This document shows positions 8,481-17,164 of a stretch of 64,000 bases of DNA, one piece after another. Source of the stretch: DASUPK01 sp963795665 (GTDB taxonomy: Bacteria > Actinomycetota > Thermoleophilia > Solirubrobacterales > 70-9); contig CAWCIP010000020.1 of assembly GCA_963795665.1 (NCBI GenBank), positions 1 through 64,000 on the forward strand, given 5' to 3'. The notes beneath the pieces are model-generated. The model had not been told where the DNA came from. It saw only the letters and a program-made list of their open reading frames with translations, and did not search any database. The position numbers were made by a program, and so were the translations under genes. Positions within the stretch are counted from its first letter, which is position 1. Every line of letters starts with the position of its first letter.

Positions 8481-10358
8481 ATGCACGACATCGCCGAGTT
8501 CCTGGGGGGGCGAGACCCTTTCAGCGGGCTCGATGAAGTGGACCTGGAGGCCCTTGCCTCCAGGACCGAGGTGGAGTTCTTCCGGAGCGGCACGACGATC
8601 ATCCCTCAGGGGGAGGTTCCCCAGGACCGGATCCGGGTGATCAGGCGAGGCGCCGTGGAGCTCCTCGACAGCGGCACGCCCGTGGACCTCCTCGGCGAGG
8701 GCGAGATGTTCGGTCACCCGTCGGTGCTCTCTGGCCTTCCGAGCAGGTTCGCCGCGAGGGCCAGGGAGGACACGCTCTGCTACTCGGTCTCCGCGGAGGA
8801 CGTCGTCCCCCTGCTCGGCCGCCCCTCGAACCTCCGCTTTCTGACCCGCTCTCTCCTCGCCCCGTCAGAGCGCGGCGCGGCGGACGGGATCGTGCCGCCC
8901 AGTGCCGAGGTGGCCCAGCAGCCGGCGGCCGCCCTGGTGCGCAGGCCCCCGGTCGCCTGCACCCCCGAGACGGCGCTCCGGGAGGCCGCGCGGCTGATGG
9001 ACGCTCAGGACGTCAGCTCGGTGCTGGTTGAGCTCGCGGACGGAAGCTTCGGCATCGTCACCGACCGTGACCTGCGCTCCGGGGTGGTCGCCGGCCGGCT
9101 CTCCCCCGATGACCCGGTCAGCGCAGCGATGAGCGCTCCGGTGATCGGAGTCAGCGCGGACCAGAGCGGCGCGGACGTGATGCTGACCATGCTCGAACAC
9201 GACATACGACACGTCGCGGTCTTCTCAGCGCGATCGGAGGTTCTGGGGATCATCGTCGGCATCGATCTGGTGGCGGCCGAGACCCGCTCTCCGTTCGTCC
9301 TGCGGAGGTCGATCGCCAGGGCCAGGAACAAACGCGAGCTCGGCGAGGCTGCCTCAGGGCTCAGGTCGACGGTGATCGCGCTCCACCGGGCCGAGATGGC
9401 CCCGCAGCACATCAGCGAGGTGATTTCGGCGGTCGCCGACGCACTGATCGCGCGGATGATTGAGCTCGCGGTCGAGTCGCAGGGGCCATCCCCGGCCGAG
9501 TTCTGCTGGATGTCGCTGGGCAGCCACGGGCGACGAGAGCCTGTCCCGTCCTCCGACGTCGACTCAGGCATGGCATGGCGGGACGTTCCCGTTTCGGACC
9601 CGATTGAGGCGGAGTCACGCCGCCGGCTGGCTTCGGCGAGGACGACCGAGTACATGCACGGGATCGCCGCCCACGTTGCTGACTGTGTCCGGGTCATCGG
9701 CTGGCGCCTCGATCCGCACGGCGTGACGGCCTCCGGTGCCTTCTCGGCGAGCTCGATCGAGGATTGGCAGCGGGCGATCGAGAGCTGGCTGGCTCACCCT
9801 TCCGACAACCGGGTGCTGATCGCCACCTCGATCCTGCTCGACGGGCGCATCGTCTACGGCCCCAGGCAGGGAATTGACGTCAAGGCGCTGCTCTTCGAGA
9901 CGGGCGACCGGACGACCCTGGAGCGCTGGATGCTGCGGCTGGCCCTGGTCGCAAAGCCCCCGACCGGCTTCATGCACGACATCGTCGTTGAGGGGTCGGG
10001 TGAGCGGAAGGGGACCTTCGACATCAAGAGCGGCGGACTCCTGCCGATCGTCGACGTGGCTCGCTACGCCGCGCTCAAGGCTGGGGTTCGGGTCACGCCC
10101 ACCCTGGAGCGGCTGCGGGCAGCCGCCGACACCGGTGTGATGAGCGCCACCGAGGCGCGAATCCTCGAGGAGGCCTACGAGCTGTTCAGCGCGCTCCGCC
10201 TCGAGCACCAGGTGGACCAGCTCGTGGACGGCCGGGAGCCGGACAACCACCTGGATCCGAAGCAGCTCGATCCCCTCACGCGCCGGTACCTGCGGGACGC
10301 CTTCAGAGAGGTCTCGGCCGTACAGAGATCCCTGACGAGCGAGCTCTCGCCTCGGTAG
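8481..10358 (+). CDS. CRP-like/CBS/DUF294 nucleotidyltransferase signalling protein
   Basis: A 625-residue multidomain protein. Residues 1-125 are a cyclic-nucleotide-binding (CRP-like) domain, 150-275 a pair of CBS domains (note IVTDRDLRSGVV), and 310-480 a DUF294-type nucleotidyltransferase domain with the signature GSHGRREPVPSSDVDSG. The C-terminal helical DUF294_C region ends the protein. The family resembles the uridylyltransferase superfamily and usually keeps a catalytic Asp pair. Here DVD is present. The substrate is unknown. It sits between a STAS protein and a DnaQ-like exonuclease with 3-base gaps on both sides, a pairing (DUF294 with exonuclease) known from many bacteria next to acetate or amino-acid transporters. 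It may modify a partner protein or RNA in response to nucleotide ligands. Confidence 0.88.
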   Translation: MHDIAEFLGGRDPFSGLDEVDLEALASRTEVEFFRSGTTIIPQGEVPQDRIRVIRRGAVELLDSGTPVDLLGEGEMFGHPSVLSGLPSRFAARAREDTLCYSVSAEDVVPLLGRPSNLRFLTRSLLAPSERGAADGIVPPSAEVAQQPAAALVRRPPVACTPETALREAARLMDAQDVSSVLVELADGSFGIVTDRDLRSGVVAGRLSPDDPVSAAMSAPVIGVSADQSGADVMLTMLEHDIRHVAVFSARSEVLGIIVGIDLVAAETRSPFVLRRSIARARNKRELGEAASGLRSTVIALHRAEMAPQHISEVISAVADALIARMIELAVESQGPSPAEFCWMSLGSHGRREPVPSSDVDSGMAWRDVPVSDPIEAESRRRLASARTTEYMHGIAAHVADCVRVIGWRLDPHGVTASGAFSASSIEDWQRAIESWLAHPSDNRVLIATSILLDGRIVYGPRQGIDVKALLFETGDRTTLERWMLRLALVAKPPTGFMHDIVVEGSGERKGTFDIKSGGLLPIVDVARYAALKAGVRVTPTLERLRAAADTGVMSATEARILEEAYELFSALRLEHQVDQLVDGREPDNHLDPKQLDPLTRRYLRDAFREVSAVQRSLTSELSPR

Positions 10359-10361
10359 GCA

Positions 10362-11078
10362 GTGGCCGTGCGCGATTCAGCGGCTGCGAGCTCCTACCGC
10401 GAGACCGAGTTGCCCGCGTCGGGCGCCCCATGGCGAGAGGCTAGGTTCACGGTCCTCGACTTCGAGACCACCGGCCTCGATCCCGACGTCAACGAGATCA
10501 TCTCGTTCGCGACCGTGGCGGTCGTGGAGGGACGGGTCCGGATCGGAGACACCCGCTACGAGCTGGTGCATCCGCGACGCATGCCCAGTGCCGAGACGAT
10601 CCGGATCCACGGCCTGCGCGAGGCCGATTTGGCCGGGGCGCCGCCGCTGTCCGACCTGTTCGACGCCCTGCTGGCAGAGATCACCGGAGCCCCGATCGTC
10701 GCCCACGTCGCAGCGGTCGAGCGGGGATTTCTCGGCGCAGCACTCGCGGAGTTCGGGCTCGACCTGCGCAATCCGTTTATCGATACCGCCGCCCTGGATC
10801 GCGAGCTGCGCCGGCTGCGGCGCGACCCGGCGGCCGAGCGGGACCCGATCGGCCTCTCGGATATGGCGCGCGCTCTTGGCCTGCCCGTCCATCGGCCGCA
10901 CCACGCCGACGGGGATGCACTCACCACCGCACAGGCCTTCATCGCCCTGGCGACTCATCTCGATGCATTCGAGCCGCAGACCGTCGGCTCGCTCGAGCAC
11001 CTCTCCCATCCCCGCCGGCAGAGGCCCTCACCGAGATCGCTTCTCCGCCGATTGGGCCTCGGGCGCCGCCGCACCTAG
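10362..11078 (+). CDS. DnaQ-like DEDDh 3'-5' exonuclease
   Basis: A 238-residue exonuclease related to the epsilon subunit of DNA polymerase III. Exo I is the perfect DFETTGLD (about residue 30). Exo III is HHADGDAL, giving the DEDDh His and Asp. Exo II is atypical: HVAAVERGF, where the usual Asn-x-x-x-Asp is replaced and Glu stands in the metal-ligand position. No polymerase-binding motif is obvious, so a role in RNA or small-nucleotide turnover is as likely as proofreading. The GTG start at 10362 lies 3 bases after the DUF294 gene, indicating one operon and a shared pathway. It ends before the APC permease, which has its own promoter. Confidence 0.87.
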   Translation: MAVRDSAAASSYRETELPASGAPWREARFTVLDFETTGLDPDVNEIISFATVAVVEGRVRIGDTRYELVHPRRMPSAETIRIHGLREADLAGAPPLSDLFDALLAEITGAPIVAHVAAVERGFLGAALAEFGLDLRNPFIDTAALDRELRRLRRDPAAERDPIGLSDMARALGLPVHRPHHADGDALTTAQAFIALATHLDAFEPQTVGSLEHLSHPRRQRPSPRSLLRRLGLGRRRT

Positions 11079-11127
11079 ACGATCCGTACAAGATCCGTAC
11101 GACCTGGGGAATTTGCGGAAATCGGGC

Positions 11128-11157
11128 TTGACGCGCGTCACCTTGCGCACATAGGGT
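11128..11157 (+). promoter_or_regulatory. Promoter of the APC permease gene
   Basis: TTGACG (11128-11133), an 18-bp spacer and TAGGGT (11152-11157) form one of the best -35/-10 pairs in the window. The start codon at 11225 lies about 60 nt beyond the expected transcription start, leaving a leader with a GGAGGGAG ribosome site. Confidence 0.55.
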
Positions 11158-11224
11158 CCCGGCCAGTCCGGCACATAGGCCTCAACACATGGACGTGTGG
11201 TGGCCGAGACGGAGGGAGAAGAGT

Positions 11225-12805
11225 GTGACTCCACCTGAGGGCATTTCCGACGTCGACCAGACCAGACGCGACGAGCAGCGCCTCGCGGAGATGGGGTACA
11301 AGCAGGAGCTCTCGCGTGGCTGGAGCGCGTTCACCAACTTCGCGATCTCGTTCACGATCATCTCGGTTCTCGCCGGGACGTTCACGACGTTCTCGTTCGC
11401 CTGGCTGCACGGTGGCCCGTCCATGGCGTCGATCGGCTGGCCGGTGATCTGCTTCTTCGTGATCATGGTGGGCTTCTCGATGTCCGAGCTGACTTCGAAG
11501 TACCCGACGGCCGGCGGCCCATATTGGTGGGCGCACGACCTCGGCGGCAAGGGCTGGAGCTGGATGACAGGCTGGTTCAACATCGTCGGTCTGATCGGGA
11601 TCGTCGCCTCGGTCGCCTACGGCTGCGCCTTCTTCCTCTGGAACCTGCTCAACCTCTACGGGCTGAAGATCTTCGGGGTCGACTTCGGCGACACGCAACA
11701 CATCCTCGGCGAGACGTGGCTGCTCTTCGCCATCATCCTGCTGCTCTACACCCTGGTGAACATATTCGCCGATCGGATCCTGGCGCTGATGAACAACATC
11801 TCAGTCGGCTGGCACCTGCTTGGCGTGGCGGTGATCATCGCGCTGCTGGTCTTCGTGCCGGATCACCATCAGAGCACGAGCTTCGTCTTCGGCGCGCGAT
11901 TCAACGAGAGCGGCACGCTCGGCGGCACCACCAGCGGTCTCGGCTTCTGGTTCCTGGTCGCACCGGTCGGCTTCCTGCTCGGGATGTACACGCAGACCGG
12001 ATACGACGCCTCCGCCCACACGGCAGAGGAGACACATGGCGCCGCGATCAGCGCCGCCCAGGGCGTCTGGCGCTCGATCTTCTTCTCGGCGATCATCGGC
12101 TGGCTCGTGCTGCTGGCGTTCCTGTACGCGGCCAACGATGTGAATGCCGTGAACGACTCGGGCGGAGCCGTCTTCGGCATCTTCAACTCGGCGCTCGATC
12201 CCTGGGCGGCGAAGATGGTGGTGCTGATCGCGACGGTCGGCCAGTTCTTCTGCGGAGCGGCCGGTCTGACCAGCGCCTCACGGACGTGGTACGCGTTCTC
12301 GCGCGACCGGGCGATCCCGGGCTGGGCGGTCTTCCGGCGCGTCAACCGCGACCGGGTTCCGTTCAACGCCGTGATCGCGGTTTCGTTCTTCTCCCTGGTG
12401 ATCGCGATCCCGGCCCTGTTCGGGAAGAACGACATCCCGTTCGCGTTCTTCGCGCTGACCGGGATCTGCACCGTCGGCCTGTATCTGGCCTACATCATTC
12501 CGGTCTACTTGCGGCTCCGGAAGGGCGACGACTTCGAGCCCGGCCCCTGGAACCTGGGTGGTCGCTACAGGCTCGTGAACGTGCTTGCGATCGCCTTCGT
12601 GGTCGTCGTGGTCTACGCGCTCGACCTGCCGTATGACCCGACCGGGTTGCCGTGGAACGAGGCATTCGATGCCGCGAACGTCAACTACACGCCGTTCGCG
12701 ATCATCCTGCCGCTGATCTTCGGCATCTGGTACCTGGTCTCGGCGAAGAACAAGTACCAGGGTCCGGTCAGCACGCTGGAGGAAGACGTCGTCACTCGCG
12801 ACTAG
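11225..12805 (+). CDS. APC-family amino acid permease (GABA permease type)
   Basis: A cytoplasmic-membrane transporter of about 526 residues with 12 predicted transmembrane segments, resembling the ACT/BAT1 branch that moves GABA, choline or other amino acids. The N-terminal signature GYKQELSRGWSAFTNFAISF and the loop SELTSKYPTAGGPYWW are typical. ETHGAA in the middle matches the conserved cytoplasmic loop. The GTG at 11225 is chosen because GGAGGGAG lies 7 bases upstream. An in-frame ATG at 11189 has no site. It is followed 18 bases later by a 34-codon membrane peptide. Substrate is inferred only from family; PuuD- and aldehyde-dehydrogenase-type genes nearby fit GABA or polyamine use. Confidence 0.88.
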   Translation: MTPPEGISDVDQTRRDEQRLAEMGYKQELSRGWSAFTNFAISFTIISVLAGTFTTFSFAWLHGGPSMASIGWPVICFFVIMVGFSMSELTSKYPTAGGPYWWAHDLGGKGWSWMTGWFNIVGLIGIVASVAYGCAFFLWNLLNLYGLKIFGVDFGDTQHILGETWLLFAIILLLYTLVNIFADRILALMNNISVGWHLLGVAVIIALLVFVPDHHQSTSFVFGARFNESGTLGGTTSGLGFWFLVAPVGFLLGMYTQTGYDASAHTAEETHGAAISAAQGVWRSIFFSAIIGWLVLLAFLYAANDVNAVNDSGGAVFGIFNSALDPWAAKMVVLIATVGQFFCGAAGLTSASRTWYAFSRDRAIPGWAVFRRVNRDRVPFNAVIAVSFFSLVIAIPALFGKNDIPFAFFALTGICTVGLYLAYIIPVYLRLRKGDDFEPGPWNLGGRYRLVNVLAIAFVVVVVYALDLPYDPTGLPWNEAFDAANVNYTPFAIILPLIFGIWYLVSAKNKYQGPVSTLEEDVVTRD

Positions 12806-12823
12806 AAAGGCAGGACCAAGCAG

Positions 12824-12928
12824 ATGAACGACTCCGACAGAGGCATCGGCGAGAAGGATTTCGTCATGGGCGCCGGGATCCTGGGCTTCCTGGCCCTGCT
12901 GGCGATCATCATCGAGATCATCTCCTAG
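12824..12928 (+). CDS. 34-aa single-span membrane peptide
   Basis: Short open frame beginning MNDSDRGIGEKDFVMG and continuing into one hydrophobic helix of Gly, Leu, Ala and Ile that ends in EIIS. The ATG at 12824 has a ribosome site (AAGGCAGGA) at good spacing and follows the permease stop by 18 bases. A terminator follows at 12943, so the peptide closes the permease transcript. Charged N-terminus plus one membrane span is the usual look of a small transporter-associated subunit. No family was recognised, and coding status rests on context, ribosome site and the hydrophobic pattern. Confidence 0.65.
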   Translation: MNDSDRGIGEKDFVMGAGILGFLALLAIIIEIIS

Positions 12929-12942
12929 CGACCGACATATGC

Positions 12943-12960
12943 GGCGGCCACAAGGCCGCC
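12943..12960 (+). terminator. Terminator hairpin after permease operon
   Basis: GGCGGCC-ACAA-GGCCGCC, a perfect 7-bp stem with a tetraloop, starting 14 bases after the peptide stop codon. No T-run follows. Confidence 0.6.
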
Positions 12961-13016
12961 CCGAATCAACTGCGCGGCCGGCCACGCCCAACGGGATGTG
13001 GCACGACAGCCGCCCA

Positions 13017-13043
13017 CTCGACCCGCGTTTAGCGCGGGTCGAG
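13017..13043. terminator. Terminator hairpin spanning the glycerol kinase stop
   Basis: Eleven-base perfect arms CTCGACCCGCG and CGCGGGTCGAG with loop TTTAG. The loop carries the TAA stop of the minus-strand kinase gene (13029-13031). It may terminate in both directions. Confidence 0.6.
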
Positions 13044-14495
13044 CGCTTCGGTGGCCTTGACGAAAGCCCGCCAGCGCTCGTGCTCGGCTGAACGCCACTC
13101 CTCACCCTGCTGGGGATCGACGCTGCGGTCCGCCGGCAACATCTCCGGCAGGTCGGTGAGCGAGCCGATCACTCCCGCCCCCACACCGGCCAGCGCGGCC
13201 GCGCCAAGGACCGTCGCGTCGGCGCCGGCGGCCTCAACCGGAGCGCCGATCATGTCGGCCTGGAGCTGAAGCAGCAGCGGCTCGTTGGTGAGGCCACCGT
13301 CCACGCGGAGCGTCTCGACGGGCGAGGTCTCCTTGATCGCCGCGACCACGTCGGCCACCCGCCAGGCGATTCCCTCCAGTGCGGCACGGGCAACGTTCTC
13401 GCGCGTCGTGCCGCCGTAGATCCCGGAAATCACCGCGCGGGCGTTCGGCCGCCACCACGGCGCGCCGATGCCGGCCAGGCCCGGGAGCACTCTGGCGCCC
13501 GCCGAGGTCTCGGCCCCGCGAGCGAGCTTGCTGAGCTCCGGCGGGCTCTCGGCGATGCCGAGCTGGTTGCACATCCACTCCAGCATCGCCCCGGCGGCGA
13601 ACACGCCGCCGTCGAGCGCGTACTCGAGCTGGCCGTCGATGCTCCACGCCACGGTCGGTAAGAGCCCGCCGGCGGGCTCCGGGACCCCCTCGCCCACGTG
13701 GGCGAGGACGAAGACGCCGGTGCCGTAGGTCGCCTTGACGCGGCCGGGCTCGACGCAGGCGGCGCCCGCGAGGGCCGCCTGCTGGTCGACGACCTGCCCG
13801 CGGAAGGGCAGCTCGACGGGCCAGCTCTCGTGCTTCATCGTGCCGAGCTCGCCCGCCGTGTCTCGGATCTCGGGGAGGACTTCGATCGGCACTCCGAAGA
13901 TCTCGCAGAGGCGCTCGTCCCACCCGGGCTTGTCGATCCGCTGCAGCTGGGTGCGCGAGGCCGTGGCCGGCTCGGTCGCGAAGCCGGCCCCGAGCCGGTC
14001 GCAGAGGAAGGAATCGACGGTCCCCATTCGAAGCCGGCCGTCGGCCTGGGCCTTCTTGACGTCGTCGTTGTGCTTCAGCAGCCAGGCCAGCTTGGCCGCC
14101 GAGAAGTAGGGGTCGAAGGGCAGGCCGCTGAGCTCCTTGACCTCGTCCTCCTCCTCGGTGAGCTCGTCGAGGATCTCCTGCGAGCGCTTGTCCTGCCAGA
14201 CGACGATCGGGCTGAGCGGCTTCCCGGTGTCGGAGTCCCAGGCGAGCACCGACTCACCCTGATGGTCGAGGCCGCACGCGACGACGTCGCCGTCGGTGCC
14301 CTTGAGCAGCTCGCCCACGGCCTCCGTGACGGCGGCGATCACCTCCTCGCCATCCTGCTCGACCCAGCCCTCCTCTGGATGGCGGTTCACCTTGTCGCGG
14401 CGCGCTTCGGCGACCGGTTGGAGCCGCTGGTCGAAGAGTGCGGCCTTGACGCCGGTGGTCCCCTCATCAATCCCGAGCAACATCCCGTCGCTCAT
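13029..14495 (-). CDS. glpK: FGGY-family carbohydrate kinase, probably glycerol kinase
   Basis: A 488-residue FGGY kinase. The N-terminal phosphate-binding motif GIDEGTTGVKA and the second FGGY signature region (near GGLTNEPLLLQLQADM) are present, as is the ATP-binding YGTGVFVL segment. Classical glycerol kinases carry NQRET in the substrate loop. This protein has DHQGES at the same place before the conserved VVWQDKR, so it is a divergent member. It is the last gene of a minus-strand operon with a glycerol-3-phosphate dehydrogenase and an FAD oxidoreductase, which makes glycerol the best substrate guess. Its ATG at 14495 lies 9 bases after the upstream stop. Another polyol substrate cannot be excluded. 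Confidence 0.82.
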   Translation of the reverse strand: MSDGMLLGIDEGTTGVKAALFDQRLQPVAEARRDKVNRHPEEGWVEQDGEEVIAAVTEAVGELLKGTDGDVVACGLDHQGESVLAWDSDTGKPLSPIVVWQDKRSQEILDELTEEEDEVKELSGLPFDPYFSAAKLAWLLKHNDDVKKAQADGRLRMGTVDSFLCDRLGAGFATEPATASRTQLQRIDKPGWDERLCEIFGVPIEVLPEIRDTAGELGTMKHESWPVELPFRGQVVDQQAALAGAACVEPGRVKATYGTGVFVLAHVGEGVPEPAGGLLPTVAWSIDGQLEYALDGGVFAAGAMLEWMCNQLGIAESPPELSKLARGAETSAGARVLPGLAGIGAPWWRPNARAVISGIYGGTTRENVARAALEGIAWRVADVVAAIKETSPVETLRVDGGLTNEPLLLQLQADMIGAPVEAAGADATVLGAAALAGVGAGVIGSLTDLPEMLPADRSVDPQQGEEWRSAEHERWRAFVKATEALDPR

Positions 14496-14504
14496 GGGAA
14501 GACC

Positions 14505-15740
14505 CTATTTCACAGCGACGATCACGGGGCCCGCTTCGGGATCAAATCGCGAGGCCCAGCTGGCCGGAATGTATGACGCTCGTCCGGGCACCAGGCGGCC
14601 GACCCGTCCGCTCCACAGCTCGCGGCCGCCCTGCCGAACCTGGATCCGGGCGCGGGAGACGAACTCGCGCGAGCGGAGCAGGAACCGGTCGCGTGGCGGC
14701 CGGTGCCCCGTCGCCAGCAGCAGGTTGGGAGCGACCCAGGCGAGCGGGCTCCGAGAGGTGACGCGCAGATGAGACGGCCACTCACCGGGCCCGCGCAGGT
14801 ACGCGGCGACGGCCGGCGCAACGTGGCGGCCGTCGATGGCGCAGACGTCCGCGGTCTCCGCTGGATGAAGAAGGTTCCCAGCGGCAAACACGGCGGGGCG
14901 AATCGTGCGCAGGGCAGGGTCGACAAGGGGACCGAGCGTGCCCCGATCGAGCTCACAGCCGGCCATCACCGCCAGCTCGTGGTCGGGAATCCAGTCCGCC
15001 GTGAAGATCACCAGGTCGCATTCCACGGTTCGCGTGCGGCCTGAGTCGAGCTCCGTCAGCTCGACCGACTCCACCCGCTCCGATCCGTGGATCGCACTGA
15101 CCGCGGTGCGAGGCCAGACCGGCGCCCGGTAGCGAACCGCGGCGCCCACCCGGAACGCCGTCAGAGACTGATGCCGTGGCAGCTCCGTGACCAGTCCCGC
15201 GACCGATGCCCCGCCGTGCGCGAGCGTGGCCACCGCGGAGAAGCTGACGTGCTCGGCGCCGACGATCACGGCTCTACGCCCGACCTTCCGCCCCTGCAGG
15301 TGGACCAGCTGCTGCAGCGTCGCCGTGGTCATCACGCCGGCGGGCCGCGACCCCGGCACCAGACGCGCGGATCGAGGGCGCTCGCGGCACCCGGTCGCCA
15401 GGACGACCGCGGGAGGCTCGATCTCCTCCCTGCCTCCCGGTCCGGTCAGCTTCAGCCTTCGGTCACCCTCCCAGTCGGTGACCATCGTCTCGGCGACGAT
15501 CTCAACTCCAGCCTGCTCAGCGAGCTGCCGGTAGCGCTCCGCGTACCGTGGGCCTGAGAGGACCTTCCGCAGATCCCTCAGCCCGAAACCGGAGTGGTCG
15601 GAGTGACGGGGAATGCCACCCGCTTCGCGCTCGCGCTCGATCACGGTGACGGGCGAGATGCCGAGTCGGCGCAGCTCAATCGCGGCGGCCAGCCCCGAGG
15701 GCCCGCCCCCGATCACAACCGGGCCGTCATCAATCCCCAT
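14505..15740 (-). CDS. NAD(P)/FAD-dependent oxidoreductase of the glp operon
   Basis: A 411-residue flavoprotein with an N-terminal FAD-binding Rossmann motif (VVIGGGPSGLAAAIELRRLG), the ATG motif ending VVLATGCRERPR, and a second nucleotide-binding fold at about residue 160 (AVIVGAEHVSFSA; the usual GxGxxG is eroded). It resembles the second flavoprotein found between GlpA-type dehydrogenase and GlpK in anaerobic-type glycerol operons, thought to pass electrons from the dehydrogenase. The ATG at 15740 follows a GGGAGG site and overlaps the GlpA-like gene by 11 bases. It lacks the BFD-like cysteine cluster, which is carried by its partner instead. Confidence 0.82.
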   Translation of the reverse strand: MGIDDGPVVIGGGPSGLAAAIELRRLGISPVTVIEREREAGGIPRHSDHSGFGLRDLRKVLSGPRYAERYRQLAEQAGVEIVAETMVTDWEGDRRLKLTGPGGREEIEPPAVVLATGCRERPRSARLVPGSRPAGVMTTATLQQLVHLQGRKVGRRAVIVGAEHVSFSAVATLAHGGASVAGLVTELPRHQSLTAFRVGAAVRYRAPVWPRTAVSAIHGSERVESVELTELDSGRTRTVECDLVIFTADWIPDHELAVMAGCELDRGTLGPLVDPALRTIRPAVFAAGNLLHPAETADVCAIDGRHVAPAVAAYLRGPGEWPSHLRVTSRSPLAWVAPNLLLATGHRPPRDRFLLRSREFVSRARIQVRQGGRELWSGRVGRLVPGRASYIPASWASRFDPEAGPVIVAVK

Positions 15741-17118
15741 CCGGCCTCCCTTCAGCCAGGGCCTTGGCAATCTCCGCGCCGCAGAAGAACCCCTGACAGC
15801 GGCCCATCAGCGCCCGGGTGCGGCGGCGCAGCCCGTCCGGATCCGCGGGCGGGATCGGGCCGGCCAACGCCGCATCGATCTCGCCCCGGGTGACGCGCTC
15901 GCAGAAGCAGACGATCCGCCCATAGTCGGGATCGCCGGCGATCCGCTCGGCCTCCTGGTAGGGACGCGAGCCGAACTCGCCGACGTTCGGCATCCGCAGA
16001 GTCGCCGCCTCCGGTCGGGACTCCAGGTCGAGACCAGCGTCCGCCAGCGCCTCGGTCACCCATTCGGCGATCGCGAGCGAGCCGGTTATGCCGGTGGACC
16101 TGATCCCACCCGCGCAGACGTAGCGCTGCTCGGTATGGGCGGTGAGCTGGTAGTCGCGATGCTCGGTCGCAGCCCGGAGGCCGACGTAGGTCGCGGTCAC
16201 CTCGTACTCGGAGAGCTGCGGCAGGATCCGGGCCCCCGCCTCCATCAGGGAGGCGAGTCCGGTCGCGGTGGTCGAGCGGTCCGTCTTGTCCTCGACATCG
16301 TCGGCGGTCGGGCCGAGCAGGACGTTGCCGTAGACCGTCGGGGAGATCAGCACTCCCTTGGTCTTCTCCGTCGGGACCGGCAGCAGGACATGGTTGAGCA
16401 GGCCGCGGGCGAGCTTGTCGAAGACGATCAGCTCGCCCCGCCGCGGCTTCACGCGGAACCCCGAGTGTCCGAGCATCGCGTCGACCTCGTCGCTGCGCAG
16501 CCCCGCGGCGTTGACGACGTATTTGGCGCGGACCGGCCCTCTGGCCGTCTCCAGCTCGTGACCACCACCTTTCGGGCGAATCCCGGTGACCGCCGCCTTC
16601 AGCGCCAGCCGGCACCCGGCGCCGAGTGCTTCGGTCGCGAAGGCGAGGGTGGCGGTGAACGGGCAGACGATCCCCTCGCCCGGGATCTCGAGCGCACCCT
16701 CTGCGCCGGGGCCGATGTTGGGCTCACGGGCGTAGAGCTCCTCGAGCGCGACCGGGCGTGCCTCGTCGTAGCCGTTCTCCCGCGCCTTCGCCTCGATCCC
16801 CGCGAGCGCCTCGCGCTGCTCGCCGCTCCAGGCGATCATCAGCGCGCCGAGCCTGGCCGTGGGGATGCCGACCTCCGCCGCGTACTCGCCGAGCAGCTCG
16901 TATCCGCGAGCCACGAGCCGCGACTCGATCGTGCCCGGCTTGGCGTCGAACCCGGTGTGGAGGATCGCCGTGTTCGCCTTGCTGGTCCCGGCGCCGACGT
17001 CGGGCCCGGCCTCGATCAGGATGCAGCTCGCTCCCCGGCGGCTCACCTCCCGCGCGACCGCGCACCCGACGGCGCCCGCGCCGACGACCGCGACATCGAA
17101 TTGGCCCTCCGGCATCAC
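15730..17118 (-). CDS. glpA: FAD-dependent glycerol-3-phosphate dehydrogenase with BFD-like [2Fe-2S] domain
   Basis: A 462-residue flavoenzyme oxidising glycerol 3-phosphate to dihydroxyacetone phosphate. It opens with the FAD motif DVAVVGAGAVGCAVA and has the DAO fold with NTAILHTGFDA. The C-terminal 90 residues form a BFD-like iron-sulfur domain with CFCE and CQGFFC. This is the anaerobic-type (GlpA) architecture, not GlpD. It is the first gene of a three-gene minus operon with an FAD oxidoreductase and an FGGY kinase. A -10-like TATGCT (17127-17132) lies 8 bases before the GTG at 17118. An ATG follows at 17115. No GlpC-like membrane subunit is present. Confidence 0.87.
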   Translation of the reverse strand: MMPEGQFDVAVVGAGAVGCAVAREVSRRGASCILIEAGPDVGAGTSKANTAILHTGFDAKPGTIESRLVARGYELLGEYAAEVGIPTARLGALMIAWSGEQREALAGIEAKARENGYDEARPVALEELYAREPNIGPGAEGALEIPGEGIVCPFTATLAFATEALGAGCRLALKAAVTGIRPKGGGHELETARGPVRAKYVVNAAGLRSDEVDAMLGHSGFRVKPRRGELIVFDKLARGLLNHVLLPVPTEKTKGVLISPTVYGNVLLGPTADDVEDKTDRSTTATGLASLMEAGARILPQLSEYEVTATYVGLRAATEHRDYQLTAHTEQRYVCAGGIRSTGITGSLAIAEWVTEALADAGLDLESRPEAATLRMPNVGEFGSRPYQEAERIAGDPDYGRIVCFCERVTRGEIDAALAGPIPPADPDGLRRRTRALMGRCQGFFCGAEIAKALAEGRPDGD

Positions 17119-17152
17119 CGGCGGCGAGCATATCCCCGGGGTAGCCGGGCGC

Positions 17153-17158
17153 TAAGTT
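17153..17158 (+). promoter_or_regulatory. -10 box, leaderless puuD-like gene
   Basis: TAAGTT ends exactly 6 nt before the ATG at 17165, with no ribosome site between. The divergent glpA-like gene has its own -10 (17127-17132) on the other strand in the same 46-bp gap. Confidence 0.5.
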
Positions 17159-17164
17159 CCGGCC

